A DNA stretch of 46,897 nt from Glaciihabitans sp. (GCA_025465535.1 JAODMY010000017.1:1-46897), one strand, 5' to 3'; shown: positions 1-6,957, numbered from the stretch's first letter. Made by a program: numbers and translations. Notes: generated by a model not told the origin, from the sequence alone.

Positions 1-375
1 GGGATCGGCGTCCTGCTCGTGCTCGTCGCGATCGTGCTCGGCATCGAGACCAAGAGCCTGCTCGTCGGCGAGGGCGCGAGCCCGACCGACCTCACGGCCA
101 TCCGCGACGCGATCAACGCGAATCCGGAGGTCGAGGCCCTCATCCACATCAAGACGCTCTACCTCGGCCCGGACGAACTCCTCGTCGGCGCAAAGGTCGC
201 GTTCGCACGCACGAAGAAGCTGGCGGATGTCGCCTCCGCGATCGACGCGGTCGAGGCCGGCATCCGCGCGGTCGTACCCATCGCGCGGATCATCTACATC
301 GAACCCGACATCTTCCTTCCGAAGGGCGACGGCAGCACTGCCACGGAGTCGATCATCATCAAGGCCGCCGACTAG
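1..375 (+). CDS. Cation diffusion facilitator transporter, C-terminal part (5' end outside window)
   Basis: The reading frame is open from base 1 to a TAG at 373-375, so only the last 124 residues are visible. The first residues are hydrophobic and fit the end of a final membrane helix. The rest looks like the cytoplasmic ferredoxin-like domain of cation diffusion facilitator (CDF) exporters: an EGASPTD linker, a helix (LTAIRDAINANPEVEAL), strands with the typical 'TLYLGPDELLVGAKV', and a C-terminal 'RIIYIEPDI'. In this family the domain dimerises and binds Zn, Mn or Fe ions that the membrane part exports in exchange for protons. The metal-binding Asp/His residues of the membrane part lie outside the window, so the substrate cannot be judged. 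Confidence 0.85.
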   Translation, partial: GIGVLLVLVAIVLGIETKSLLVGEGASPTDLTAIRDAINANPEVEALIHIKTLYLGPDELLVGAKVAFARTKKLADVASAIDAVEAGIRAVVPIARIIYIEPDIFLPKGDGSTATESIIIKAAD

Positions 376-397
376 CTGTACCGCGGGGGCGTGCGGG

Positions 398-850
398 CTA
401 GCGGCGGGATTCGAAGAATTCGAACAGCAGGGCGGCGCACGCTTCGGCCTCGACCCCGGCGATGACCTCGACGCGGTGGTTGAGCCGACGATCGCGCAAC
501 AGGTCGTGCACGCTGCCGGCCGCACCGGCCTTCTCGTCCCATGCGCCGAAGACGACTCGCGGAATCCGCGCGTTCAGGATCGCCCCCGCACACATGACGC
601 ACGGCTCGAGGGTGACGACCAGCGTCGTATCGGTCAGGTGCCAGTCCCCCGCAGCTTCGGCTGCGGCACGAATGGCGACCACTTCCGCGTGCGCGGTCGG
701 GTCCTGGAGTTTCTCGCGCTCGTTGCGACCGACCGCCAGCGGTCGACCAGCAGAGTCGAACAGGATTGCCGCGACCGGGACGTCACCGGTCTCGAGAGAG
801 CGACGAGCCTCGCCCACGGCTTCGCGCATCCACTCTGCGTAGCTATCCAT
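398..850 (-). CDS. tadA: tRNA-specific adenosine deaminase TadA
   Basis: This 150-residue protein should convert A34 to inosine in the anticodon of tRNA-Arg(ACG), which lets it read several CGN codons. It shows the cytidine/deoxycytidylate-deaminase zinc site: HAE at residues 54-56 (zinc ligand and proton-shuttling Glu) and PCVMC at 83-87 (two zinc Cys). Length is normal for bacterial TadA. The C-terminal 'LLFEFFESRR' is typical of TadA rather than of guanine deaminases. It is divergent from upp with only 26 bp between the start codons, so the two promoters must overlap or lie inside each other's genes. It ends 22 bp from the end of the CDF gene, which converges on it. Confidence 0.93.
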   Translation of the reverse strand: MDSYAEWMREAVGEARRSLETGDVPVAAILFDSAGRPLAVGRNEREKLQDPTAHAEVVAIRAAAEAAGDWHLTDTTLVVTLEPCVMCAGAILNARIPRVVFGAWDEKAGAAGSVHDLLRDRRLNHRVEVIAGVEAEACAALLFEFFESRR

Positions 851-876
851 GGCACTCCGTTCGCTAGATTGAGCCT

Positions 877-1509
877 ATGCGAGTGCACGTAGCCGACCAC
901 CCACTGATCACCCACAAGCTCACCGTGCTCCGCGACAAGAACACCTCGTCGCCGACGTTCCGCGCGCTGACCGAGGAGCTTGTCACGCTGCTCGCCTACG
1001 AGGCGACGCGCGGCGTGCGCGTCGAGGAGGTCATTGTGCAGACCCCCGTCGCGGAGGCCAGGGGACTCGCGATCAGCCAGCCGCGTCCACTCGTAGTCCC
1101 AATCCTGCGCGCCGGACTCGGGATGCTCGAGGGCATGGTCAAGCTCGTCCCGACCGCCGAGGTCGGCTTCCTCGGGATGGTGCGCAACGAAGAGACGCTG
1201 CAGCCCGACATCTACGCAGAACGACTTCCGGACGACCTGTCCAACCGCCAGTGTTTCGTGCTCGACCCGATGCTCGCGACCGGCGGATCCCTTATCGCCG
1301 CCATCAACTATCTCTTCGACCGAGGCGCGGTGGATGTGACCTGCATCTGCCTGCTCGCGGCGCCAGAGGGTCTCGCCGCGGTCGAGGCCGCGACCGAGGG
1401 TCGCGAGGTGACGATCGTGGTCGGCTCCAGGGACGAGAAATTGAACGAGGTCGGGTACATCATCCCGGGCCTGGGCGATGCCGGCGACCGCCTCTACGGC
1501 ACTGTCTAA
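877..1509 (+). CDS. upp: Uracil phosphoribosyltransferase
   Basis: This 210-residue enzyme makes UMP from uracil and PRPP in pyrimidine salvage. The PRPP-binding loop [11 protein letters not shown] lies at about residues 128-138, and the C-terminal [16 protein letters not shown] is the conserved uracil-binding end of the family. Length matches the usual 208-210 residues. TAGATT at 865-870 sits about 7 bp before the ATG and could be a -10 box giving a leaderless mRNA, but no good -35 is visible at the right distance, so this is tentative. The stop codon is followed directly by the CCCATC repeat tract and the long hairpin at 1599-1662, which may mark the transcript end. Confidence 0.95.
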   Translation: MRVHVADHPLITHKLTVLRDKNTSSPTFRALTEELVTLLAYEATRGVRVEEVIVQTPVAEARGLAISQPRPLVVPILRAGLGMLEGMVKLVPTAEVGFLGMVRNEETLQPDIYAERLPDDLSNRQCFVLDPMLATGGSLIAAINYLFDRGAVDVTCICLLAAPEGLAAVEAATEGREVTIVVGSRDEKLNEVGYIIPGLGDAGDRLYGTV

Positions 1510-1533
1510 CCGCCCGCTCCTCCCGCTCCTCCG

Positions 1534-1602
1534 CATCCCATCCCCATCCCCATCCCCATCCCCGTCGCCATCGCCGTCCCCATCCCCATCCCCATCCCCA
1601 TC
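1534..1602. repeat. Imperfect CCCATC hexamer tandem repeat
   Basis: About eleven hexamers on the CCCATC theme follow upp. They form two clean blocks (about 1534-1561 and 1578-1602) separated by variants with G for C or A (CCCGTCGCCATCGCCGTC). The last unit runs into the left arm of the hairpin at 1599. Such low-complexity runs arise by slippage; on the minus strand they read as Gly-Asp or Met-Gly repeats in spurious reading frames. Confidence 0.9.
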
Positions 1603-1662
1603 GAATGCCCTGTAACTGCGGGTGTGGATGCGACGACACCCGCAGTTACAGGGCATTCGATG
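1599..1662. repeat. Long perfect inverted repeat (27-bp arms, 10-nt loop)
   Basis: Bases 1599-1625 and 1636-1662 are exact reverse complements around the loop GGATGCGACG (1626-1635). The core of the arm is TGCCCTGTAACTGCGGGTGT. No T-run follows on either strand, so it is not a standard Rho-independent terminator, although it could stop or stabilise the upp transcript. Perfect arms this long suggest a recent or constrained element, such as a REP-like palindrome or a miniature mobile element. Confidence 0.85.
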
Positions 1663-1730
1663 AAAGATTGCGGCGGGATGCCGGTTGCCGGTTGCCGGAC
1701 GCTCGGCACGGCGGCAGGCGCCCCGAGGAG

Positions 1731-1760
1731 TTGACAATCCGTGCGTGCGTGAAAGATAGT
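1731..1760 (+). promoter_or_regulatory. Sigma70-type promoter for the cysteine-rich leader peptide
   Basis: A perfect -35 box TTGACA (1731-1736) is followed after 18 bp by GATAGT (1755-1760) as -10 (4 of 6 matches). Transcription would start about 7 bp further on, at or next to the A of the ATG at 1767, so the leader peptide would be translated from a leaderless mRNA. Confidence 0.65.
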
Positions 1761-1766
1761 TACAAC

Positions 1767-1868
1767 ATGACTCTGAACGCGCACGCCCTGATCGCCCTCG
1801 AGGCCTCTGGGACTGCCGGCATGATGATGCCGAGCAGCGCTGTCATGTGTTGTCGAATGTGTGCCTAA
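1767..1868 (+). CDS. Cysteine-rich leader peptide, 33 residues (putative uORF)
   Basis: A short frame starts at ATG 1767 and ends at TAA 1866-1868. The peptide ends in VMCCRMCA: three cysteines within four codons just before the stop. It is predicted to be leaderless, because the promoter at 1731-1760 puts the transcript start at its ATG. The next gene, a winged-helix regulator, starts 193 bp downstream. Short leaderless uORFs with Cys tracts are known in mycobacteria, where ribosome stalling at Cys codons links cysteine supply to expression of the next gene. That role here is inference from position and composition. No attenuator hairpin was established by eye in the 193-bp gap. Confidence 0.5.
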   Translation: MTLNAHALIALEASGTAGMMMPSSAVMCCRMCA

Positions 1869-2061
1869 CCAGGCCGAACCTCGCCGAGTCGGGCCCGAAA
1901 GTTCTGAGTGGAAAATGACTTCCTCGGATTCTTCGTTGCCACCGCTCCCGGATGCCTCCTCCCCCGCGAAGGACGCATCCAGTTCCGCAACCTTCGACAC
2001 AACTTCAGAAGGATCTTCCCTCGATCACGAGGCCCTTCGCCGCACCAAAGGAATTGACCCC

Positions 2062-2763
2062 ATGTCTCTCGCAACCCTCGACGTCGCATCCAACCGCCGC
2101 ACGCTCGGCGCAGTCCCCGGTGGAAATCCGGATACCTCCCCTCGTCTTCGCGCCGTTCCCAACGGCACGGAGGCCCGCGGTTTCGTTCTCTACGTCGGCC
2201 TCGACGAACTCAAGGCGGCCGAGGCCGGCACCGATCTCGGCGCGATCGTCGAGCAGCTCAAGCAGCTGGCCGCATCCCTCGCCCCGAGTTCTGAAACCTA
2301 CGCGGCCGTCGCCCTCGCTCCCCGCGGTGCGGGCGGACGAGACGTGGATGTGGTGCGCCTCGCCCTTCAGGATCCCGCCGCACTGGCCAAGCACCGCCAG
2401 GTCGACGAGCCCGCGGCCAAGGTGCGCGGAGGCGTAGTCGTCGACATCTCGCGCAAGCGCCTCGTGCTCGATGGCGAGTCGGCCCCTCTCACCTACAAGG
2501 AGTTCGAGCTGCTCCAGTACCTCGTGCTTCGCGAGGGGCGCACGATCGAGCGCACCGAACTCATCAGCTCGCTGTGGGCGGACGGCGACGACGAAGACAT
2601 CCCGAACGAGCGAACGATTGACGTGCACGTCCGCCGCCTGCGTTCAAAGCTCGGCGCCTACGAGGACATCGTCCGCACGGTGCGCGGTGTTGGTTACCGT
2701 TTCGACCGGCACGCGGATGTCTCCATTCGCCAGGCGTCCACCCCGAGTCCCGATTTCTTCTAG
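2062..2763 (+). CDS. Winged-helix transcriptional regulator (OmpR/PhoB-type DNA-binding domain, no receiver)
   Basis: This 233-residue protein has a C-terminal OmpR/PhoB-type winged helix at about 120-215: 'PLTYKEFELLQYLVLREGRTIERTELISSLW' as the first helices, 'RTIDVHVRRLRSKLG' as recognition helix, and the wing 'VRTVRGVGYRF'. The N-terminal 115 residues, including 'RGFVLYVGLDEL', are not a phosphoacceptor receiver: no acidic pocket or switch Lys is recognisable. It therefore probably senses something other than a kinase signal. ATG 2062 is chosen because AAAGGA lies 9 bp upstream. The frame stays open upstream to 1861, with another ATG at 1915 that has a weaker site. A cysteine-rich leader frame precedes it, which may couple its expression to cysteine supply. 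Confidence 0.75.
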   Translation: MSLATLDVASNRRTLGAVPGGNPDTSPRLRAVPNGTEARGFVLYVGLDELKAAEAGTDLGAIVEQLKQLAASLAPSSETYAAVALAPRGAGGRDVDVVRLALQDPAALAKHRQVDEPAAKVRGGVVVDISRKRLVLDGESAPLTYKEFELLQYLVLREGRTIERTELISSLWADGDDEDIPNERTIDVHVRRLRSKLGAYEDIVRTVRGVGYRFDRHADVSIRQASTPSPDFF

Positions 2764-2789
2764 CGCAACGAGTCACGAAGGGCCCGACG

Positions 2790-3173
2790 ATGGCGACGAG
2801 CTACGACCTGTTCTTTGCAGGCGATCACGATGCCGCGAAGGGAAAGTTCGGCGCCGCATTCGAGAAGGACGGCTTCACGGTCCAGTCGCGCCCGGACAAC
2901 AACTGGGTTGTATCCCGAGGAAGTTCCGCCAAGACACTGTTTCTGGGCGGACTCGCTGGCAAGGCGTTCTTCATTAGCTTCGAGATCACGTTCTACATCG
3001 ATTCCGCCGGTGCGCTCGTCGCCCGGTTCAATCGCAATCTCACCGGTGGAGCTCTCCGCGGAGGCGCGATCGGTGCGGGCAAGGCCAGCGCGGCTTTCAC
3101 GAACACGTACAACTCGCTCGTGCAGACGCTGAGGGTCGACGGGACCCTCGCGCGCTCGATCGCCAACAACTAG
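2790..3173 (+). CDS. Hypothetical protein, 127 residues
   Basis: I do not recognise this protein. It starts 26 bp after the winged-helix regulator on the same strand, with AAGGGC 8 bp before the ATG, so the two are probably co-transcribed. The N-terminus (YDLFFAGDHDAAKGKFGAAFEKDGF) looks like a small soluble alpha/beta fold. Residues about 50-67 (TLFLGGLAGKAFFISFEI) are hydrophobic but interrupted and may be a buried strand-helix rather than a membrane segment. A Gly/Ala-rich stretch (LTGGALRGGAIGAGKASAAF) follows. Codon use and GC match the neighbours, so it appears to be a native gene. Confidence 0.7.
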   Translation: MATSYDLFFAGDHDAAKGKFGAAFEKDGFTVQSRPDNNWVVSRGSSAKTLFLGGLAGKAFFISFEITFYIDSAGALVARFNRNLTGGALRGGAIGAGKASAAFTNTYNSLVQTLRVDGTLARSIANN

Positions 3174-3268
3174 GAATTGCTCGGTCAGCCCAGCTCGACG
3201 CGATGTCCGTTTCTCGCCAACCCGAGCGGGATACGAGCGGGATAATAGCTGTCGGAGGGACAACGGAC

Positions 3269-3781
3269 ATGTTCACGCGTCACGCCGTCATTGACACAAC
3301 ACTCGGCGACATCACCCTCGTCGCAACAGACGATGCGCTCGTCGGGATCTACTTTCCGCAGCACTGGGTGGGGGCCGAGAGGGCTGCGCTCGGCGAGGAG
3401 GCGCGGGTCAGTGAGGATCCGCTGCTCACAGAGTCCGCGACCCAGCTCCGGGAATACCTGGCTGGCGAAAGGCGCTCGTTCGACGTCGTCACTTCGGCGA
3501 AGGGCGACGAATTCCAGCAGCGCGTCTGGGCGCTGCTGAAGGAGATCCCGTTCGGCGAGACCACGACGTACGGCGACCTGGCCGAGGAGCTCGGAAGCAG
3601 GTTGTTGGCTCGGAAGGTCGGCCAGGCGGTCGGCTACAACCCGCTGTCGATTATCATCCCGTGCCACCGCGTGGTCGGCAAGGACGGCAAGCTGACCGGG
3701 TATGCCGGAGGACTCACGCGCAAGCAGTTCCTCCTGGATCTCGAGGAGCCCGAGACGATAAGAGCCTGCAGACTGTTCTAA
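3269..3781 (+). CDS. ogt: Methylated-DNA--protein-cysteine S-methyltransferase
   Basis: This 170-residue suicide repair enzyme transfers alkyl groups from O6-alkylguanine (and O4-alkylthymine) onto its own cysteine. The active-site motif PCHRV is at 131-135, so Cys132 is the acceptor. The helix-turn-helix part (VWALLKEIPFGETTTYGDLAEELGS) and the following 'ARKVGQAVGYNP' are typical. I chose ATG 3269 because GGAGGGA lies about 9 bp upstream; the frame is open further upstream but that part looks non-coding. Ogt fits better than Ada because there is no N-terminal zinc/phosphotriester domain. The stop overlaps the end of a convergent small membrane protein gene by 4 bp. Confidence 0.92.
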   Translation: MFTRHAVIDTTLGDITLVATDDALVGIYFPQHWVGAERAALGEEARVSEDPLLTESATQLREYLAGERRSFDVVTSAKGDEFQQRVWALLKEIPFGETTTYGDLAEELGSRLLARKVGQAVGYNPLSIIIPCHRVVGKDGKLTGYAGGLTRKQFLLDLEEPETIRACRLF

Positions 3782-3993
3782 CCGAAGACCACGGTCGACA
3801 GGTAATACCAGAGCACAACAATGCCCGCGAGAATCACAACAATGCCCGCGCCGAGAATGTACCTCGCGATCTTGCCGGCGCGAAGAATACGAGCTTGCTC
3901 GTGATCACCAGCCCGGCGGGCAGCCTTTTCGGCGCGACCCAGGTCCCAGGCCTTCCCGAACCATTCGATTACTTCCAACACCAAGTCGCCCAT
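3778..3993 (-). CDS. Small single-pass membrane protein, 71 residues
   Basis: A 71-residue protein with an N-terminal amphipathic, charged region (EKAARRAGDHEQARILRAGKIARY) and one membrane helix at about 46-65 (ILGAGIVVILAGIVVLWYYL). A ribosome site AAAGG lies about 10 bp upstream of the ATG. Positive residues before the helix predict a cytoplasmic N-terminus. The helix contains a short internal duplication (GIVVI-LA-GIVVL), visible in the DNA as a near-tandem repeat at about 3815-3858. Function unknown. It ends convergently with the ogt gene, overlapping it by 4 bp. Confidence 0.6.
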   Translation of the reverse strand: MGDLVLEVIEWFGKAWDLGRAEKAARRAGDHEQARILRAGKIARYILGAGIVVILAGIVVLWYYLSTVVFG

Positions 3994-4366
3994 AATTCTT
4001 GCCTTTGTGTATACCGGAATTGGCTACGACAGCCCCGGGGTTGAAACGAGAACCAGTTGGAGCACTGGAGTAAGGAATGTCACCGCGATAAGTTTGGCTG
4101 TGGGCCGTCATCGCAGTGAAACCATATCGTTCGATGACACTCGGCAGAATTCGCACTTCTGATGATTCCGAACCGTTCGCGATGAGCTGACCGCGTCAGC
4201 TCATCGCGCACCCGCTCACCGCCTACTAAATACGACGATTTTCTGAGTTCGAATGCTGCGCTATACACTCAGTGGCCGGAAGTGCGAGAGCCCGATCACG
4301 AGCGTCTTGTCCATTGATGCGACGCTGGCCCACCGGTTGACTCTGTTGTGAAGGACGGGATCTGGC
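3994..4366. other. Intergenic region between two divergent genes
   Basis: About 370 bp without a convincing gene. It must hold the promoters for the small membrane protein (leftward) and the mannosyltransferase (rightward), but I could not assign -35/-10 boxes with confidence. Its clearest element is the perfect hairpin at 4178-4208. A weaker 7-bp inverted pair (GTCATCG 4107-4113, CGATGAC 4132-4138) lies nearby. Base composition is more AT-rich than in the flanking genes. Confidence 0.6.
4178..4208. repeat. Perfect hairpin (14-bp arms, 3-nt loop)
   Basis: CGCGATGAGCTGAC (4178-4191) pairs exactly with 4195-4208 around the loop CGC. It lies between divergent genes, where a terminator is not expected, and has no T-run on either side. 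It could be an operator for a dimeric regulator, a structured 5' leader of the mannosyltransferase mRNA (start 160 bp downstream), or a repeated palindrome. Confidence 0.8.
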
Positions 4367-5146
4367 GTGAACCTGAACACCCTTGTCGTCGTTCCCACGT
4401 ACAACGAACGAGAGAACCTAGTGTCGATAGTCGGCCGCACGCTTGGCGTCGCGAACGGGGTGAACGTACTCATCGTCGACGATAATTCCCCCGATGGCAC
4501 CGGGGAAATCGCCGATCGGTTGTCGCTCGAGGACGGCCGCGTTTTCGTTCTTCACCGCGACAGGAAGTCGGGAATCGGATCCGCTTATCGCGCCGGGTTC
4601 GAGTGGGCACTCAGTCACGGGTATGCCGTGGTGGTGGAAATGGATGCCGATGGGTCGCATCGACCAGAGCAGCTCCCCCGATTTCTTGAGGCGTTGGACT
4701 CGGCGAACGTCGTTCTCGGTTCGCGCTGGATCCCCGGCGGGAGCGCCCCCGACTGGTCGAAGCGCAGGAAACTTCTTTCTCGGGCGGGAAGCCTCTACGC
4801 ACGAGTTGCACTCGGGCTTCCGTTCAGGGATCTCACCGGCGGCTACCGCGCATACCGGTCCGGTGCGCTCGAGGGGCTCGGGTACGCCGGCCTTCGCAGC
4901 CAGGGCTATTGCTTCCAGATCGAGATGGTGTTCCGTGCTGCCAACGAGGGCCTGCGCATCGTGGAAGTCCCGATCGACTTCGACGAGCGAGAGACCGGAA
5001 CGTCCAAAATGACCGGCGGGATAATCGTCGAAGCGCTACTCAGAGTGACCTGGTGGGGGCTGACCGGATTGCGAGTACGGCGGCGACGTGCCGCGAAGGC
5101 CAGCAGGGCAATCGCTCCCGGTGAAGCGGCCGCACCAACGGAGTAG
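4367..5146 (+). CDS. Polyprenol monophosphomannose synthase (GT2, dolichol-phosphate mannosyltransferase type)
   Basis: This 259-residue GT2 enzyme should transfer mannose from GDP-mannose to polyprenyl phosphate, giving the lipid-linked donor for protein O-mannosylation and cell-envelope mannans. The N-terminus has the nucleotide-binding pattern VVVPTYNERENL, VDDNSPDGT at 37-45, and the metal-binding DAD at 93-95 within 'EMDADGSHRPEQLP'. 'LTGGYRAYR' and 'GYCFQIEM' are characteristic of the DPM1/Ppm1 group. There is no C-terminal membrane domain, as is common for the actinobacterial catalytic subunit. The start is GTG 4367 with AAGGACGGGA upstream. The C-terminus is basic (LRVRRRRAAKASRA), which may help membrane contact. 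Confidence 0.85.
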   Translation: MNLNTLVVVPTYNERENLVSIVGRTLGVANGVNVLIVDDNSPDGTGEIADRLSLEDGRVFVLHRDRKSGIGSAYRAGFEWALSHGYAVVVEMDADGSHRPEQLPRFLEALDSANVVLGSRWIPGGSAPDWSKRRKLLSRAGSLYARVALGLPFRDLTGGYRAYRSGALEGLGYAGLRSQGYCFQIEMVFRAANEGLRIVEVPIDFDERETGTSKMTGGIIVEALLRVTWWGLTGLRVRRRRAAKASRAIAPGEAAAPTE

Positions 5147-5414
5147 GAAGGCCCTCACGCGGTCGGAATCGGTGAAATTGTTTCCGCCTTCGCGGCAATG
5201 TGGCGTCATCAGTTTCGCGGGGTTGGTGGCGAGATTGCAGTCCGCCGATCCAAACGTCAGCAGTCACAATCTCACACATATGAAACTGTCAGAAAAATAA
5301 CGTTCCGATAACTAGACGCCGTTATCGGACCGTTATATATTCATAACAAGCAGAAGTTGTTTGCTGTGGCAGCCTCTGCGGAATGTGATTGCAGGACACT
5401 CTTGGTGCAAGGGA

Positions 5415-5448
5415 GAGGGTCGGTTTCTAGCCTCTGAAACCGACCCTC
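5415..5448 (+). terminator. Terminator-like hairpin
   Basis: GAGGGTCGGTTTC (5415-5427) and its exact reverse complement (5436-5448) form 13-bp arms around an 8-nt loop (TAGCCTCT). The sequence AATCCTGTTTAA follows, giving only a short T-run. It may end a transcript arising in the AT-rich segment around 5300, or read-through from the mannosyltransferase. Confidence 0.5.
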
Positions 5449-5519
5449 AATCCTGTTTAAGGCGCCTTTCGGCTGTCTGCATCCTCGATTCCGCACATCC
5501 GTCAGTCCACTCGGACAGT

Positions 5520-5534
5520 TCACTCATAGAGTGA
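5520..5534. promoter_or_regulatory. Palindromic operator candidate before MarR gene
   Basis: TCACTC-ATA-GAGTGA (5520-5534) has 6-bp arms and ends 4 bp before the GTG start of the MarR-family gene. Its position suits autorepression by a dimeric MarR protein. Confidence 0.35.
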
Positions 5535-5538
5535 GTGC

Positions 5539-5994
5539 GTGAATGACCGTTCGACCGCAGCGATCAACGCCTGGGAGTCCCTCTTCCGCGCCCAGGTGAC
5601 GATCCTGCGCGAACTCAATCGCGAGTTTCCGACCGACGAGCTCTCTTTCAACGAGTACGACGTCCTCTTCAACCTCACGAAGCACGAGGGTCGGCGGCTG
5701 CGCATTCGGGATCTCAATCGCCACCTCCTGCTCACCCAGCCGAGCGTCAGCCGGATGGTCGATCGCCTCGTCACGCGCGGTCTCGTCCGCAAAGAGAGCG
5801 ATCCAGGAGACGGTCGAGGCACCTTCGTCTGCCTCACCGAGGATGGCTATTCGCTGTTCCGCAAAGTCGCCGTGGTGCACGCGGAATCGATCAGGCGCCA
5901 CGTTGGCACGACACTGACGCCCGAGCAGCTTCGCACCATGACCGCGTTGACCGACGCACTGCGCGCCGGCGTCACCAGCGAACGTCGCGACTAG
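5539..5994 (+). CDS. MarR-family transcriptional regulator
   Basis: This 151-residue protein has the MarR winged-helix core. Helices 'LSFNEYDVLFNLTKHEGRRLRIRDLNRHLLLTQ' lead into the recognition helix 'PSVSRMVDRLVTRGLVRKES'; then comes the wing 'DPGDGRGTFVCLTEDG'. The N- and C-terminal helices would form the dimer interface. MarR proteins usually repress a nearby gene and release DNA on binding a small phenolic or lipophilic ligand. No obvious target adjoins it: the next gene is convergent. The start GTG 5539 is preceded by a short palindrome at 5520-5534 that may be its own operator. The ligand cannot be inferred. Confidence 0.88.
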   Translation: MNDRSTAAINAWESLFRAQVTILRELNREFPTDELSFNEYDVLFNLTKHEGRRLRIRDLNRHLLLTQPSVSRMVDRLVTRGLVRKESDPGDGRGTFVCLTEDGYSLFRKVAVVHAESIRRHVGTTLTPEQLRTMTALTDALRAGVTSERRD

Positions 5995-6006
5995 CGAACC
6001 AGCGAG

Positions 6007-6861
6007 CTAAGCGACCACCTCGCGCAGGGAATCCGCCCAGCGCCGCCGGGCACCGAAGATGGCGTTGATCGTCGCGGGTAGCGACGTCGCCGAGGTCCAC
6101 ACGTCGCCGAGCGAACGCAGCCGACCGGTCTTGCTTCGATACATCATCTGACGTCCGTGCGGTGCGAGTTCGAGAAAGGCGAGCGCCCTGCGCGTCTGGT
6201 CGGAAACCTCGGTCACCTGCAGCCGCCACTGCACGTACGGGATGGATGGCAGGCTGAACGGGCACGGTTCGACGCCAAGTGCCTCCAGCATTGCGCTCAT
6301 CTCTGCGCATCCGCCCATGTTGCGAATGAGATCGACGACAACGAGGCGCTCGCTCCCGGTCAACAGCAGTTGAAATTGCCGCACGAAGTAGTTGAAATTA
6401 CTCCGCTGGCGGGATGCTCGACCGTCGAGCCCATCATGGCTGGCGAGCACGGCAGACGCCACACGGCCCACCGCACGAACCGTCACTCCCCGCAGCGGGA
6501 TCTCCTTCTGCCGCTCCCAAATGAGGTCGAACGTGGCCTCGGGGTCGGCGAAGAATCCCGGGATCACCGAGTACAGCATGAGGCCGGACAGCTTGTCGTC
6601 GTGCGCGAGCCTGAGGCGAGCGGGTGGCAGAATCTGCCCGCCCTGTCCCGCCTTGACATCGCGCCATCCACGCTCTCGAAGCACCGAATGAAGGTGACGG
6701 ATGGATGCGGGATCGACCACGATGGAAGCGTTGTGGGAAATCGACGGCGACATCAGCCCGTGCGCGGTGAGTACCGGACCACCACCGACCATGGCGCGGA
6801 TGTGCAGGTCACGACACAGCGCAAGCGTCTCGATCGCGACGTGATCTTTGCTTTCACGCAC
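6007..6861 (-). CDS. Possible nucleotidyltransferase-like protein, 284 residues
   Basis: Only weakly recognisable. The arrangement 'RAMVGGGPVLTAHGL...SISHNASIVVDPASIRHLHSVLRERGW' resembles the minimal nucleotidyltransferase fold (a GG motif, then an acidic strand followed by a helix), as in uncharacterised NTP_transf_5-type proteins. The canonical catalytic D-x-D is not clear: only VVDP is seen, so activity is uncertain. The remainder is largely helical ('SNFNYFVRQFQLLLTGSERLVVVDLIRNMGG'). The start is GTG with AGGAG 8 bp upstream. It lies 96 bp downstream of psuK on the same strand and could be the last gene of that operon. It converges on the MarR gene. Confidence 0.45.
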   Translation of the reverse strand: MRESKDHVAIETLALCRDLHIRAMVGGGPVLTAHGLMSPSISHNASIVVDPASIRHLHSVLRERGWRDVKAGQGGQILPPARLRLAHDDKLSGLMLYSVIPGFFADPEATFDLIWERQKEIPLRGVTVRAVGRVASAVLASHDGLDGRASRQRSNFNYFVRQFQLLLTGSERLVVVDLIRNMGGCAEMSAMLEALGVEPCPFSLPSIPYVQWRLQVTEVSDQTRRALAFLELAPHGRQMMYRSKTGRLRSLGDVWTSATSLPATINAIFGARRRWADSLREVVA

Positions 6862-6957
6862 GGCCCTCTCCTTCGCCTACGCTGACGCGGTGCTGGTGGA
6901 ACCCCTGATCACTCCTCGGCGTCAACCATACTCACGCCACCGAAATCGGCAATGAAA

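Larger units (their letters stand above)
5147..5538. other. Intergenic region with AT-rich segment and two hairpins; possible small RNA
   Basis: About 390 bp with no credible coding frame. Bases about 5270-5345 are markedly AT-rich and contain TCCGATAAC (5304-5312) facing GTTATCGGA (5321-5329) across 8 nt, then CCGTTATATATTCATAAC. A strong hairpin follows at 5415-5448. An AT-rich promoter-like segment followed by a terminator-like hairpin, with no reading frame between, is the layout expected of a short non-coding RNA gene, but this is only inference. Confidence 0.4.

Noticed and set aside
1534-1662. CRISPR-like or coding repeat
   Set aside because: Units are 6 bp with no spacers, and the adjacent palindrome is a single hairpin, so it is neither a CRISPR array nor a repeat protein.
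634-1737. Long minus-strand frame (367 codons) over upp with a Gly-Asp repeat
   Set aside because: It overlaps tadA and upp almost completely. The Gly-Asp run is only the CCCATC repeat read backwards, and it has no domain resemblance.
1861-2061. N-terminal extension of the winged-helix regulator
   Set aside because: The frame is open but overlaps the leader peptide stop and is low-complexity. A good ribosome site favours ATG 2062, though ATG 1915 cannot be excluded.
3811-3860. Near-tandem repeat as a mobile or regulatory element
   Set aside because: It lies within the small membrane protein gene and encodes a repeated GIVV helix segment, so it is explained by coding.
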